NCBI GenBank assembly: GCA_964497585.1
Contig: CAZCDS010000017.1
Coordinates: 44,389 to 108,388 of the forward strand
Reading direction: 5' to 3'
DNA from: CAZCDS01 sp964497585
GTDB taxonomy: Bacteria > Desulfobacterota > Desulfomonilia > Desulfomonilales > Desulfomonilaceae
Length of the DNA: 64,000 bases
The notes beneath the pieces were generated by a model that had not been told where the DNA came from, made no database searches, and was given only the letters and a program-made list of their open reading frames with translations. Each line of letters starts with the position of its first letter. Positions within the stretch are counted from its first letter, which is position 1. The translations under genes and the position numbers were made by a program. Shown here in pieces: positions 37,252 to 46,293 of this stretch.

Positions 37252-37665
37252 AAAGGCCTCGGCTTTTCCGCCTATTTCAGAGACCGCAACCGTACGAACC
37301 GGGGCTATGGGATACCCGGACACACTTCTCTTCCCAGGGGGCGGCGGTTTGTTCCCCGTGACTCGGCCTCGCGGATCACGCTTGTCGCTTCCTCCCACAA
37401 GGCGAACAATAGGCCACGCGGTCCCAGCCACCGCGCCGAACCGTTCTGCCGGACGTCATCGGAAGATATATCCAATGATTCTTCATCGTTCCTGGGGATA
37501 CTTGGGAAAGAATCTCTTACGCCCGCGCGTTTCGCTGTCTCTGATAACAAAACCTTAGAATGAGTACCACGAATTTTCCCGAAAATCCAGGAAAATAGGA
37601 CAAGAAACACGAAAATAAACCGAATACCACTTGTCGACACCCCCATATTGATGTACGCTAACGGT

Positions 37666-38976
37666 ATGGATCTGTTCGAAAATCCATCCATGGCACGATC
37701 TGACAGGCCGCTCGCGGACAGGATGCGGCCCGAAGAGATCGAAGAGTTTGTCGGACAAGAGGAAATTGTCGGTCCGGACACGCTCTTGCGTCGGGCCATC
37801 GAGGAAGACCGCCTGTTCTCTATGCTCTTCTGGGGTCCTCCGGGCAGCGGGAAGACGACTCTGGCGCGCATCGCCGCGCACAGCTCGAGGTCTCGTTTCG
37901 TCCCGTTTTCTGCGGTGACCGTGGGAGTCAAGGAAATCAGAGAGGTTTGCAAGCGCGCCAAGGAAGACCTCAAATTTCTCGGAGCAAGGACTATCCTTTT
38001 CCTCGACGAGATCCATCGGTTCAACAAGTCTCAACAGGACTATCTGCTTCCCCACGTTGAAGACGGGACGGTCCTGCTCATCGGCGCGACCACGGAGAAT
38101 CCCTCCTTCGAGGTGAATGCCGCTCTGCTCTCACGGCTCAGGGTCTTCGTCTTCCAGATGCTCGACTGGGAAGCTCTCAAAAAGATCGTCTATCGCGCTC
38201 TCAGGGACAGGAACCGGGGGCTGGGGGCCTTGAACCTGGAACTCGGGGAGGAAGAGGCTGATTTGCTTGTTACGGTCGCGGGTGGAGACGGGCGAAGCGC
38301 CTTGAATATCCTGGAAGTTGCCGCGGCCAAGGCTCACAAAGGCGGTCGGCGCAGCATAGCCGCCGACGTCATCCGTGAAGCGGCGCAGAAGAGGAACCTG
38401 CTCTACGACAAGGGGGGGGAAGAACACTTCAACTTGATCAGCGCCCTCCACAAATCGCTCCGAGACAGTGATCCGGACGCGGGCCTTTACTGGATGGGCA
38501 GAATGCTCGAAGGGGGTGAAGACCCCATCTACATAGCACGGCGCCTGGTCCGTTTTGCGAGTGAAGACGTGGGGCTGGCTTCTCCCCGGGCATTGGAGCA
38601 AGCTGTTGCTGCGTTCCAGGCCAGCCGGTACATCGGGATGCCCGAATGCGCACTTGCGCTCGCTCAGGCGGTTGTCTTCCTCGCCACCGCGCCGAAATCC
38701 AATGCACTCTATACGGCTTACAACGCGGTCAAAGAAGAGATAAGCCGCTCAGGACATCTCCCCGTTCCTCTGCACATTCGAAACGCTCCCACCCGCTTGA
38801 TGAAACAACTCGGGTACGGCAAAGGCTACCAGTATGCACACGATTTTCCCGACGCGGAGGTCGACCAGGAACACCTCCCACAACCCATTCGGGGGAAACG
38901 CTTTTACCACCCCACAGACAGAGGATTCGAAGAAACGATAGGCCGAAGAATAAAAAAGAAGGCGTCGGATGATTGA
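37666..38976 (+). CDS. rarA: AAA+ replication-associated recombination protein RarA/MgsA
   Basis: About 436 residues. Replication-fork AAA+ ATPase related to clamp loaders. Walker A is GPPGSGKTTLARIAA, Walker B ILFLDEIHRFNK, sensor 1 LIGATTENPSFEVN, with the C-terminal tetramerisation region typical of MgsA (LPVPLHIRNAPTRLMKQLGYGKGYQYAHD, in short LHIRNAPTRLMK). The ATG at 37666 is favoured by homology of MDLFE; ATG at 37651 is possible and neither has a strong ribosome-binding site. Confidence 0.93.
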   Translation: MDLFENPSMARSDRPLADRMRPEEIEEFVGQEEIVGPDTLLRRAIEEDRLFSMLFWGPPGSGKTTLARIAAHSSRSRFVPFSAVTVGVKEIREVCKRAKEDLKFLGARTILFLDEIHRFNKSQQDYLLPHVEDGTVLLIGATTENPSFEVNAALLSRLRVFVFQMLDWEALKKIVYRALRDRNRGLGALNLELGEEEADLLVTVAGGDGRSALNILEVAAAKAHKGGRRSIAADVIREAAQKRNLLYDKGGEEHFNLISALHKSLRDSDPDAGLYWMGRMLEGGEDPIYIARRLVRFASEDVGLASPRALEQAVAAFQASRYIGMPECALALAQAVVFLATAPKSNALYTAYNAVKEEISRSGHLPVPLHIRNAPTRLMKQLGYGKGYQYAHDFPDAEVDQEHLPQPIRGKRFYHPTDRGFEETIGRRIKKKASDD

Positions 38977-39067
38977 CGAGCTTTGCTTTCGAACGGGTAG
39001 CACTGATGCGTTTTCAAGGAAGTGATTCTGACCGACCCGGTTGTCCGTTTACAGGAACCGCTGTCAC

Positions 39068-39096
39068 CCTCTCTCTTTCAAAGAGGGGGCTCTTTT
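39068..39096 (+). terminator. Possible terminator after rarA
   Basis: CTCTCTCTT and AAGAGGGGG can pair as a nine-base stem (two G-T pairs) with a TCA loop, followed by CTCTTTT. It lies about 92 bases past rarA and before the convergent ABC ATPase gene. The stem is weak and the T-run short. Confidence 0.35.
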
Positions 39097-39205
39097 CCCC
39101 TTACCAATGGAAGGTAAGGAGTATTGCATCTGAAAGGCGGCCCCTGCGTTAGGATTAGATGTCACCTGTTTGAAACGCGTGGATATTGGGTGAAGCGTCG
39201 TCCGC

Positions 39206-40006
39206 TCAGCCTGTTTTGGGATTCTCCGATTCCGTTGCCTCCCCGCGCAGGCCAAGGCTGCTTCTGAGACTGTCCATTTCGTCGGCGCCAGTCAGCTTTA
39301 GGAAGGCCTGTTCGAGGTTCCCGCCCGTCCTTGCAATGGTGCTCTTGAGGTTGTCAGGGGTGTCTGAGGCGATGATTTTCCCTTTGTGAATGATCGTGAT
39401 CAGAGAACAGATCTCTTCGGCTACCGCGAGGGTGTGGGTCGAGAGAAAAACTGCCATGCCCCGAGTGCGCGCCATCTCAGTAAAGAGGTCCTTGACGAGC
39501 CGGACACCCCGTGGATCGAGCCCGACCATGGGCTCGTCAATAATGAAGATCTTTGGGCTGTGAAGGAGAGCCGATGTGATGATCAGCCGCTGTTTCATTC
39601 CGTGCGAGTACCCTTCGATCAATTCGTGCTTCCAGTCTGACAGTTCAAACATCTCCAGGTAGAAGTTTCCAAGCCGCTCCAGTTCCCGGACGTCCACCTT
39701 GTACAGCCCGGCGCTAAATTGCAGAAACTCCCAGCCGGTAAGCTTCTCGTAAAGGAAGGGTCGATCGGGCACGAAGCCGACAGCAGCCTTTGCCGCTGCC
39801 GGCTCCCGGGCGAGATCGTGGCCGTCGAGGATAATGGTTCCCGTATCGGGCTTCATAAGGCCCGAGACCATGCGTATGGTAGTGGTCTTTCCCGCGCCGT
39901 TGGGTCCCAGAAATCCCATCACCTCGGCTGCGGGCACATGGACGTCAATGTGATCTACAGCCAGGGTCTTGGTGAATCTTTTCGACAGGTTCTCAATTCG
40001 TATCAT
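39206..40006 (-). CDS. ABC transporter ATP-binding protein (export-type)
   Basis: 266 residues of the CcmA/ABC-2 ATPase type. Walker A GPNGAGKTTTIRMVSGLMKP, signature YSHGMKQRLIITSAL, Walker B IFIIDEPMVGLDPRGV and H-loop VFLSTHTLAVAEE. Its C-terminal tail extends past the domain. No permease is adjacent on either side, so its partner is elsewhere or it is an orphan. It is 84 bases downstream of the transglutaminase-like gene on the same strand. Confidence 0.85.
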   Translation of the reverse strand: MIRIENLSKRFTKTLAVDHIDVHVPAAEVMGFLGPNGAGKTTTIRMVSGLMKPDTGTIILDGHDLAREPAAAKAAVGFVPDRPFLYEKLTGWEFLQFSAGLYKVDVRELERLGNFYLEMFELSDWKHELIEGYSHGMKQRLIITSALLHSPKIFIIDEPMVGLDPRGVRLVKDLFTEMARTRGMAVFLSTHTLAVAEEICSLITIIHKGKIIASDTPDNLKSTIARTGGNLEQAFLKLTGADEMDSLRSSLGLRGEATESENPKTG

Positions 40007-40090
40007 GTCTCTCTGGAGCCTCGCTCATCGGAATTTGCGTTCATGTCAATGATCAGGGCATCCGGTTCGATATGCGCCCGGCCCCTTGGC

Positions 40091-41605
40091 TCATCGTGCC
40101 TCGACCACCTTGAATTTCAATTTACCAAGAAATGTTAACACATTAAGATGTTTGTCTACATCGCCCACGAGGAGGGTAACGTGCGTCGGGTCCACAGGCA
40201 TTTGATTCATCAATGGGTCGCCCGTGAACCACCTGGTTCCAGCCCAGTATTGGACCCACGCGTGGTAGTAGAACCCATCCTGCATCCAGACCAACCCGAG
40301 AGCGATCCGCGCGGGCAGGCCCACCGCACGGGCAAGCGAAGCGGCAAGAACCGCATGTTCGTTGCAGTCTCCCTGCCGCGTACGAAGAATGGTCACCGCG
40401 TCAGGGACCGATGGCGTGGGGACTTTCTTAAGGAACTTGTAGACCCACTCGTTGATGAGGCGTGCAGCCCGGATCGGGTCTTTCTCAGCTCCAATAATGG
40501 CACGGGCTTTCGCTACGATGGAGGGAGCGCCGGCCGCGATAAAGCGGGAAGCGGCAAGATATTTTTCCATTCTCTCTCCCTTGTACGGGAGCGAGTAGTT
40601 TGCCGGGGGCAGCTTCTCTTTCCTGAGGGTGATGACCGAATCACTATAGGTCTGCCGGAAAGGATCTCCAGGTATGTGAAGCTTGGCTCCCTTTTCGACC
40701 TTGAGCTTGAGCACCTTGAGTCCCCGGGGATCAGTAATCCCTCCTTCCGCCGGAACGGCTGCAAGCGCCATTATTTCCGGGAGTCTTCGGCCGGCCCGGA
40801 GATAACGACGGATCTCATCCTCGTCGGAGCGAACGACTGTAATTCCCAGCGGCAGATATCCTTTGAGCAGGCGCCCGTCCTTGTCGATCCAGATGGTTAG
40901 TGTTAGGGTTCGAAAGACAGCGCGTACCCGCCATGCCTCGATCTCGTGCCCGGCGATTTGAAGGTCGGCCTGTTCGAGAACTTCGATCTGAGCATCCCAC
41001 TTTTGGTTGTCAAGAGGGTCGAAGACAGGCACGACGAAACGATCCCCAACTTTTAGCCCCGTCAGAGGGAGCGGGAGGCCCAATGACCGCGAAATGCGGG
41101 GGCTCTTGAAGAGCTTGATCCTTTTCGTTCCGCCTCCCTGGGAGCGGGGCAGGGCGAGAACCAGGTCCCGTCCTTCCATATGCCCCTTTTGTTCAAAAGA
41201 GATAATCCCTGAGGAGACCTTCAAATCGAAGGAGATCAGACGGAACTGTTCATCAACGCGCGACTCGTTCACGATGCGCACGGGTTTGACTAGGCCCTGA
41301 ATATTCAGCGAAAGGTCAAGCTCGTCGCGTATCACCCAGTCGGCTCCGGCGCGATACTGTCTTGATCTGCCGAAGCCCGAATAGGCCCCCCGAATCCGTA
41401 TCAGGAACCAATCATCTGCTTCGACAGCCTTTATCTTTAGCGTGTCGGAGTCAAGAGATGTGCGCGAGAAATAGTAGTCCTTGACGAGTATTCCCAGGAG
41501 CACAAGCCAAATGCCAACCGCGATTACGGTAACAAGGGCTCTGACGCCGGGGCTTTGAACTCGGGGAACTGATGGGGTCATCTGCTTGTCGTTGTTATTC
41601 GCCAA
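40091..41605 (-). CDS. Membrane-anchored transglutaminase-like protein
   Basis: 504 residues with an N-terminal membrane anchor (about 22-45, VRALVTVIAVGIWLVLLGIL). The long middle region is beta-rich and may face the periplasm. The C-terminal transglutaminase-like domain has the Cys in RQGDCNEHAVLAASLARAVG, the His in FYYHAWVQYW and the Asp in WFTGDPLMNQ, an intact papain-like triad. These domains act as proteases or peptide-modifying enzymes in the envelope; the substrate is unknown. It overlaps the PHP phosphatase gene by 11 bases. Confidence 0.82.
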   Translation of the reverse strand: MANNNDKQMTPSVPRVQSPGVRALVTVIAVGIWLVLLGILVKDYYFSRTSLDSDTLKIKAVEADDWFLIRIRGAYSGFGRSRQYRAGADWVIRDELDLSLNIQGLVKPVRIVNESRVDEQFRLISFDLKVSSGIISFEQKGHMEGRDLVLALPRSQGGGTKRIKLFKSPRISRSLGLPLPLTGLKVGDRFVVPVFDPLDNQKWDAQIEVLEQADLQIAGHEIEAWRVRAVFRTLTLTIWIDKDGRLLKGYLPLGITVVRSDEDEIRRYLRAGRRLPEIMALAAVPAEGGITDPRGLKVLKLKVEKGAKLHIPGDPFRQTYSDSVITLRKEKLPPANYSLPYKGERMEKYLAASRFIAAGAPSIVAKARAIIGAEKDPIRAARLINEWVYKFLKKVPTPSVPDAVTILRTRQGDCNEHAVLAASLARAVGLPARIALGLVWMQDGFYYHAWVQYWAGTRWFTGDPLMNQMPVDPTHVTLLVGDVDKHLNVLTFLGKLKFKVVEAR

Positions 41606-42257
41606 GTCGTTTTCTAAGCACTTCCAGCAGCCGTTCGTTGTTGGAAATGACCTGTGTGGCCTGCCCGTCGGTGAGCCCTGCTCCCACGAGCACCTCCAAC
41701 GCCCGTTCCCTTGATATCAGGTCCTGCGGCCCGTGGCTGTCGGTGTTGATAACCAGGTTCGCTCCCGTTTCACCGGCCATCCGGGCCACGTGCCCGTTGG
41801 TGATACTGTGACCGGCCCGGGAAGTGATTTCCAGGAAGGTACCTTTTTCCGCCGCGTGACGTGCCTCAGTCTCCGTGATGAATCCGGGATGGGCGAGGAT
41901 GTCCGCTCCCGCTTCAATGGCCGCCGCGTTCGTTCCCGGGGCCACGGGTTCAACAGGAGATTCCCCGTGGACGACAACGAAGACCGCGCCAAGTTCCCTG
42001 GCCCGGGCTACCAGTTCACCGATCTGGGCCGGCGGCGCGTGCGTAATCTCGGCCCCTGGAATCACGAGAGTATCCTGGAACCGGTTGAGGTCACGGGCAA
42101 CCTTGGCAATGTTGGGGACAACAAAGATCAGATTTGAGCTGTCCACGTGGTCGGCCAGGCCTATGGCACGGTATCCGGTTACTACGGCTCGACGGACAAG
42201 CTCACTTGGACCCAGCAGTCCGTCGCTGAGAAAGGTGTGCGTATGAAAGTCGATCAA
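41595..42257 (-). CDS. PHP-domain histidinol-phosphatase-like hydrolase
   Basis: 220 residues of the PHP fold, complete in length. Metal-binding segments in order: DFHTHTFLSDG (HxH), LADHVD, VVHGES, HPGFI and NTDSHGP. The family hydrolyses phosphate esters such as histidinol phosphate, but several PHP proteins have other substrates and no his genes are here. It is the first gene of a minus-strand run with the transglutaminase-like protein. Confidence 0.83.
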   Translation of the reverse strand: MIDFHTHTFLSDGLLGPSELVRRAVVTGYRAIGLADHVDSSNLIFVVPNIAKVARDLNRFQDTLVIPGAEITHAPPAQIGELVARARELGAVFVVVHGESPVEPVAPGTNAAAIEAGADILAHPGFITETEARHAAEKGTFLEITSRAGHSITNGHVARMAGETGANLVINTDSHGPQDLISRERALEVLVGAGLTDGQATQVISNNERLLEVLRKRLGE

Positions 42258-42897
42258 GGGCTACCTCCTGGTCATATCATTGGGTGATCCAACAAGTGAC
42301 ATGCAATCTCCTCGAGGGTTCTCCCCTCAGCCTCTCCCTCTCGGAAAGGGCGCGTGGCAGAGAGTTGCGGCCTGGAAAGCCTTTCCCCGACCGACCTCTC
42401 GGACGCTGGGAGGCCTGCGGCGAGGAATAATCTTGCCCGTTTGAATGCGAACTGGTGTCAGGCATTCCGGCTTTCGATATCACCCCGTAAAATACATCGC
42501 ACCGGCGGAAACTCCAAGGGCAACCGCAACCGGACTCCCGTGACAGTTCACTCTCCGCGCGCAAAGCGTCGTCTCTGACCACCTTCCATGCTTTCAGACG
42601 CGCAATGCCAGAGTGAAAGAGTCCCCTCACCCCAGGTTAGCAAAGGTAAGAGCGGGGTGGATTTTGATGGTCGGCAACGTAGTCGATCCCTGTCACTCCT
42701 TACGAATGCCCGCTGGTATCACGCGGGGCACAGTTGGGATGCGAGCCGCCCCTTCACGGAAAGGCTGGCGGAGAAGAAAATGCTTTCCATCTTCCCGATT
42801 TTATTCTAAGATCAGAGGGAGCCGCAAAAGACTGAGAAGCTCAATATTTTCATTCTCTTCCCGTGATACATGAAGCTGCCTTCGAGACGGAAAGGCC
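42258..42897. other. Divergent intergenic region with a palindromic repeat
   Basis: About 640 bases with no recognised gene. It contains a short CCTCTCCCT...GGAAAGGG palindrome (listed separately) and a second CCCCTCACCCC-like stretch near 42626. The promoter of the GYF-domain gene should lie at its right edge. Confidence 0.45.
42331..42350. repeat. Short palindromic extragenic repeat, copy 1
   Basis: CCTCTCCCTCTCGGAAAGGG forms a small hairpin-like palindrome and shares its core with a copy at 47857. It is of the kind seen as dispersed extragenic repeats in many proteobacteria. Confidence 0.35.
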
Positions 42898-44166
42898 ATG
42901 GAAAAGAAAGAAGTCCGAGTCAAATGTAACGGTTGCGGGAAGTCCCTTAAGCTGAAGGTCCCGGTGACAAATGAGCCCGTACGCTTCAAGTGCCCGAGTT
43001 GTGGGAAACATCTGAAGATACGAGTTGCGCCGTCCCCCCTACAGCGTCCAGCGGCCCAGCCGGTTCAAGCTGACGCATCACCTGAACAGATTCTTCGGTC
43101 CACCCCGAGTTCCGTGGCTGCGGACCGAGTCTCCGAGCATGCACAACCAGCCCCTCAGTCGGATCAGACTCCCCGGTGGGTCTATATGGCCGACGACATG
43201 GTCCAGGGTCCGTTCACAGATGACGAAATGCGGACCATCATACGCCAGGGCGACGTCGGGCCGGATACTCCCATCCGGATGGGAGAGCGTCCCTGGATCA
43301 AGGCCGGCAAGATCGGTATCTTCAAACCCTACTTTCCGAAAGGCATGGCAGTCGGTGAGGGATTGGAAGAGGGACTCGAGGAGGAGGCTCCCGAACCGAG
43401 CGCGCTGAGGACGGTGACCCGACCCTTCCATGAAGATGTCCCGGCAGTCGTCATGTATCCGGTGCAGGGCGGACATTGGCAGCCGCTCGCCATCTTCGCG
43501 GGAATCGCGGTGGCAGCATCGATCGTACTATGCCTCGACACGACGATCGGGCTTGTCCTCAATTTCGTCGTCTGGATACTGCTGTACGGGTACCTGTCCT
43601 CCCTGCTGCGGGAAAGCATGGAATCCCCGGGACATCCGCCGCCGAATTGGCACTTCGCGGAGGCAAAGGACATGGCCGTGGCCGGAATCAGGGTGCTGGC
43701 GGTGCTGGCGCTCTACTGTCTTATGCCTGCCGGCGCCTGCCTGCTCCTGATGGTTTACTCCTTCTTGAATGAGGCGGCTATTCTTGGGTACATCTTCATG
43801 ATGCTTGTCATTGTAGTGTTTGCCCTGTCCATGCTCGTTGTTCCCGCGTCCTTCTCGATCCTCTTCGTCTCGGGGCATCTTATGGCGGCTCTCGGTCCCG
43901 GGGAGATCATCAGCACGATCAAGAACTCGGGAAGGCCCTATTTTACCCTGGCAGCCATATCGTTGGCCATGGGTGCACTGTGCCTGCTGGTCACCGTAGC
44001 GGGCGTTTTTCTGACTGATATCCCTCTGGTGGGTTTTGTTGTGGCGGGCCTGATCATGGGTGTGGTATTGTCGTACGGTCATTTCGTCTGGTTCCACGCG
44101 GTGGGCCGGTTCACCGGTGAAAGAGAGGGCCTTTTTATTCCCTCCGCTTCGCCGGCGTCAGCCTAG
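42898..44166 (+). CDS. Zinc-ribbon and GYF-type domain membrane protein
   Basis: 422 residues. An N-terminal zinc ribbon has Cys pairs in VKCNGCGKSL and FKCPSCGKHL. A second domain near residues 95-155 has WVYMADDMVQGPFTDDEM, typical of the GYF_2 adaptor domain. From about residue 195 the rest is hydrophobic with around six membrane helices, and it resembles DUF4013-like proteins. This looks like a membrane sensor or scaffold whose cytoplasmic domains bind proline-rich ligands or nucleic acids. It lies 24 bases upstream of the next gene. Confidence 0.8.
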   Translation: MEKKEVRVKCNGCGKSLKLKVPVTNEPVRFKCPSCGKHLKIRVAPSPLQRPAAQPVQADASPEQILRSTPSSVAADRVSEHAQPAPQSDQTPRWVYMADDMVQGPFTDDEMRTIIRQGDVGPDTPIRMGERPWIKAGKIGIFKPYFPKGMAVGEGLEEGLEEEAPEPSALRTVTRPFHEDVPAVVMYPVQGGHWQPLAIFAGIAVAASIVLCLDTTIGLVLNFVVWILLYGYLSSLLRESMESPGHPPPNWHFAEAKDMAVAGIRVLAVLALYCLMPAGACLLLMVYSFLNEAAILGYIFMMLVIVVFALSMLVVPASFSILFVSGHLMAALGPGEIISTIKNSGRPYFTLAAISLAMGALCLLVTVAGVFLTDIPLVGFVVAGLIMGVVLSYGHFVWFHAVGRFTGEREGLFIPSASPASA

Positions 44167-44190
44167 CGATGCAGGGTATCAATTTCGAAC

Positions 44191-45162
44191 ATGAGGCCTC
44201 ACTACCCCCACGGCAAACCGCTGAACAAGCTTTGGCTCGCAGCCGCGCTGGCGTTCGTTGCTTTGGCTGCTTTACCGGTACGGGCAAGTGATCATTTCGA
44301 CTTCGTCTCCGGTATCCTGCAATCTCCCCGTTTCAAGGGCAAGAAGCCACTGGAAAAACTGATGCTGGCCGCGGAGCTGGTTCAGGGCAACAAGCTCAAG
44401 CAGTCTGACATCTCCTTTGCGGTGCTCGACTGGGCGGACCAATACCTGAGGGAGCCGAAGGATCCGCTAGACAGACTGCGCCGATGGGCCAAGCTTACCA
44501 ACGACGAGAACCTGCGACAGATGCGGATCCCCAGGGATTTCCTCAATCGCTTGCTCCTGGCGGATTACCTTGTCAATCGTACGCCCTTTCTTACTGTCGC
44601 GCCGTACAACAAGCTGGAACTCCTGGCGAAACTGAACCGCGAGAAGCTAGTTGACTGGTCCGTATTTTTGGCCTATGCCCGGATCTATGCGGGGGGGATC
44701 ATCATGAACGCGAAACCCGTGGGACCGACTCCGCCCCTCAAAGCCCTCGGGGCTCTGAAACGGCTCAAGGACGAAGGGCTGATCGGCTGGCATTACCGGG
44801 TGCCCACGGAAGCGCTCCTGGCAGCGGAGGCACTCGCCGCGGACAAGCATTACCGAAAGGCTTCCCCGTCACAGAAACTGGCCAAGCTGTCCGACCTGAG
44901 CAGCACCGGACTCATCTCTCAGCTCACGAGAAAGGAACTGGAACGACTTCCCGCGTGGAGGCTGCTGCTGAGTGACAGGGCATTTCTCAAGGCCGACCCC
45001 GCCGTCAGAAAGGACCGGATTCTCCGTCTCAAGGCCGAAAATCTGATCTCCCCTTCCACCGCCTCCGAACTCATCTCCGTTTTCGGCCCGGTGCCGATCG
45101 CCTCTCCCGTCAAGGCCCAGCCGACCCCACTCCCCGAGAGGATTCCACCCCCGAAAAAGTAA
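44191..45162 (+). CDS. Secreted or periplasmic protein of unknown function
   Basis: 323 residues. A hydrophobic signal-like segment (residues 10-31, NKLWLAAALAFVALAALPVRA, in short LAAALAFVALAALPVRA) suggests export and cleavage near ASDHF. The mature part is helix-rich with repeated basic, leucine-rich units such as KKPLEKLMLAAELVQGNKL and LDRLRRWAKLTND, perhaps helical repeats. It ends in a proline-rich tail. It begins 24 bases after the GYF-domain protein and likely forms an operon with it. No family recognised. Confidence 0.65.
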   Translation: MRPHYPHGKPLNKLWLAAALAFVALAALPVRASDHFDFVSGILQSPRFKGKKPLEKLMLAAELVQGNKLKQSDISFAVLDWADQYLREPKDPLDRLRRWAKLTNDENLRQMRIPRDFLNRLLLADYLVNRTPFLTVAPYNKLELLAKLNREKLVDWSVFLAYARIYAGGIIMNAKPVGPTPPLKALGALKRLKDEGLIGWHYRVPTEALLAAEALAADKHYRKASPSQKLAKLSDLSSTGLISQLTRKELERLPAWRLLLSDRAFLKADPAVRKDRILRLKAENLISPSTASELISVFGPVPIASPVKAQPTPLPERIPPPKK

Positions 45163-45189
45163 TCAGGACCATTTAGCCTTCCGGCCTCT

Positions 45190-46293
45190 CTAACTTGACC
45201 CATTGCGTCTCCTGGACCGAGCCTCGATCGCCAGGGTGGGGCATTGCGTCAAACACCCCCGACAGGCAGTGCAGTCCCCGGGGCTGGCGAATATCGCCCG
45301 CCGATCGTCTCCCATCTGCCAGAGCCCTAAGGGGCACACCTCAAAGCAGTGACGGCAACCGTTGCACTGGTCGTGAGTGTACGTCAGGATGCGGGTTCCG
45401 AGCAGCAGGTCCGTTCTTATCGTCCCGGCCCACTCAACGTTTCCGAGGCTCCCTATCCCGAGCCTGGCCAGAAACGGGTCGAGATCGCTCGGCATGGTCG
45501 AGGCGAGACCGCCAAGTTCGGAACCGTACACGAGAGCCATGATGGCAGCTATGATCAGGCCGATCCGAACCGGGGATTCTCCCCAGCCGAAGTGCAGCTC
45601 AGTCCCCACGAACACAGCCGCCAGAATCAGGTCGAGTACGAGCGCCTTTGTCAGACCTCGCCGCCCGGGTATCCAGGGACACAAAAGAAAAAAGAAAAGG
45701 AACATGAGTGCGCCAACGAGCAGGTACTCACTTATCAGATGACGTCCCAAGAGAACCACGCCCAGGGCCCCAAGAAGGTAGAACGGAAACAGCGATCCGA
45801 GAGCCGTGTCGAGTCTCTCCCGCCAGGTGTATGTGGCTCGTTTCATGGGCTCAGTTCTGACGGCTCCGCTGGCCAGATAGGAGGGTATGTCCTGTGCTCG
45901 CACGGGTCCCCAACGGGTGGACCAGCCCGTCTGCCGTCGAACCTCGTCCGCACGTACTGCGGAAGCGCCGAGGGGCGGCAGGATCAGTCTCCTGTGATCG
46001 ACCGCGTCGGCAACTCCGCTCGTCTTGAGAGCCGAGACCACAGAATGGGTGTTGAACTCGTCCCCTCCCGCCGCGCACCAGACATTGACTCCCTTGGAAT
46101 CCGCGACGAGCAACCACGCGGAGAGACCCGCGCGCTCAAGGATACGGGTAACCCTTCTCACCGTGAGGTGAAAGTTGCAGGTGGCGAGCACCGGACTGTT
46201 ACGATCGGGATTCCCCACCGCACGCAATCCTACCTCCGTCGGGCATGGGAAAAGTCGAAAGAATGTCCCCCAGACTGTCTTGAGTACACTCAT
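45190..46293 (-). CDS. HgcAB-like fusion: corrinoid-binding domain, membrane helices, two-cluster ferredoxin
   Basis: 367 residues. Residues ~35-155 match the HgcA corrinoid domain: TCNFHLTVRR, DSKGVNVWCAAGG (cap helix, Cys73), HRRLILPPLGA and WGPVRAQDIP. In HgcA the Cys coordinates cobalt, but the lysine closing its NVWCAAGK motif is Gly77 here. About four membrane helices follow (~167-262). The C-terminus carries CNGCRHCFEVCP and CTACRGCLTQCP, two [4Fe-4S] clusters as in HgcB, but ends 15 residues later without HgcB's extra cysteines. Its start overlaps a SAM-methyltransferase stop by four bases. It is a corrinoid methyl-carrier candidate; mercury methylation is doubtful. Confidence 0.88.
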   Translation of the reverse strand: MSVLKTVWGTFFRLFPCPTEVGLRAVGNPDRNSPVLATCNFHLTVRRVTRILERAGLSAWLLVADSKGVNVWCAAGGDEFNTHSVVSALKTSGVADAVDHRRLILPPLGASAVRADEVRRQTGWSTRWGPVRAQDIPSYLASGAVRTEPMKRATYTWRERLDTALGSLFPFYLLGALGVVLLGRHLISEYLLVGALMFLFFFLLCPWIPGRRGLTKALVLDLILAAVFVGTELHFGWGESPVRIGLIIAAIMALVYGSELGGLASTMPSDLDPFLARLGIGSLGNVEWAGTIRTDLLLGTRILTYTHDQCNGCRHCFEVCPLGLWQMGDDRRAIFASPGDCTACRGCLTQCPTLAIEARSRRRNGSS

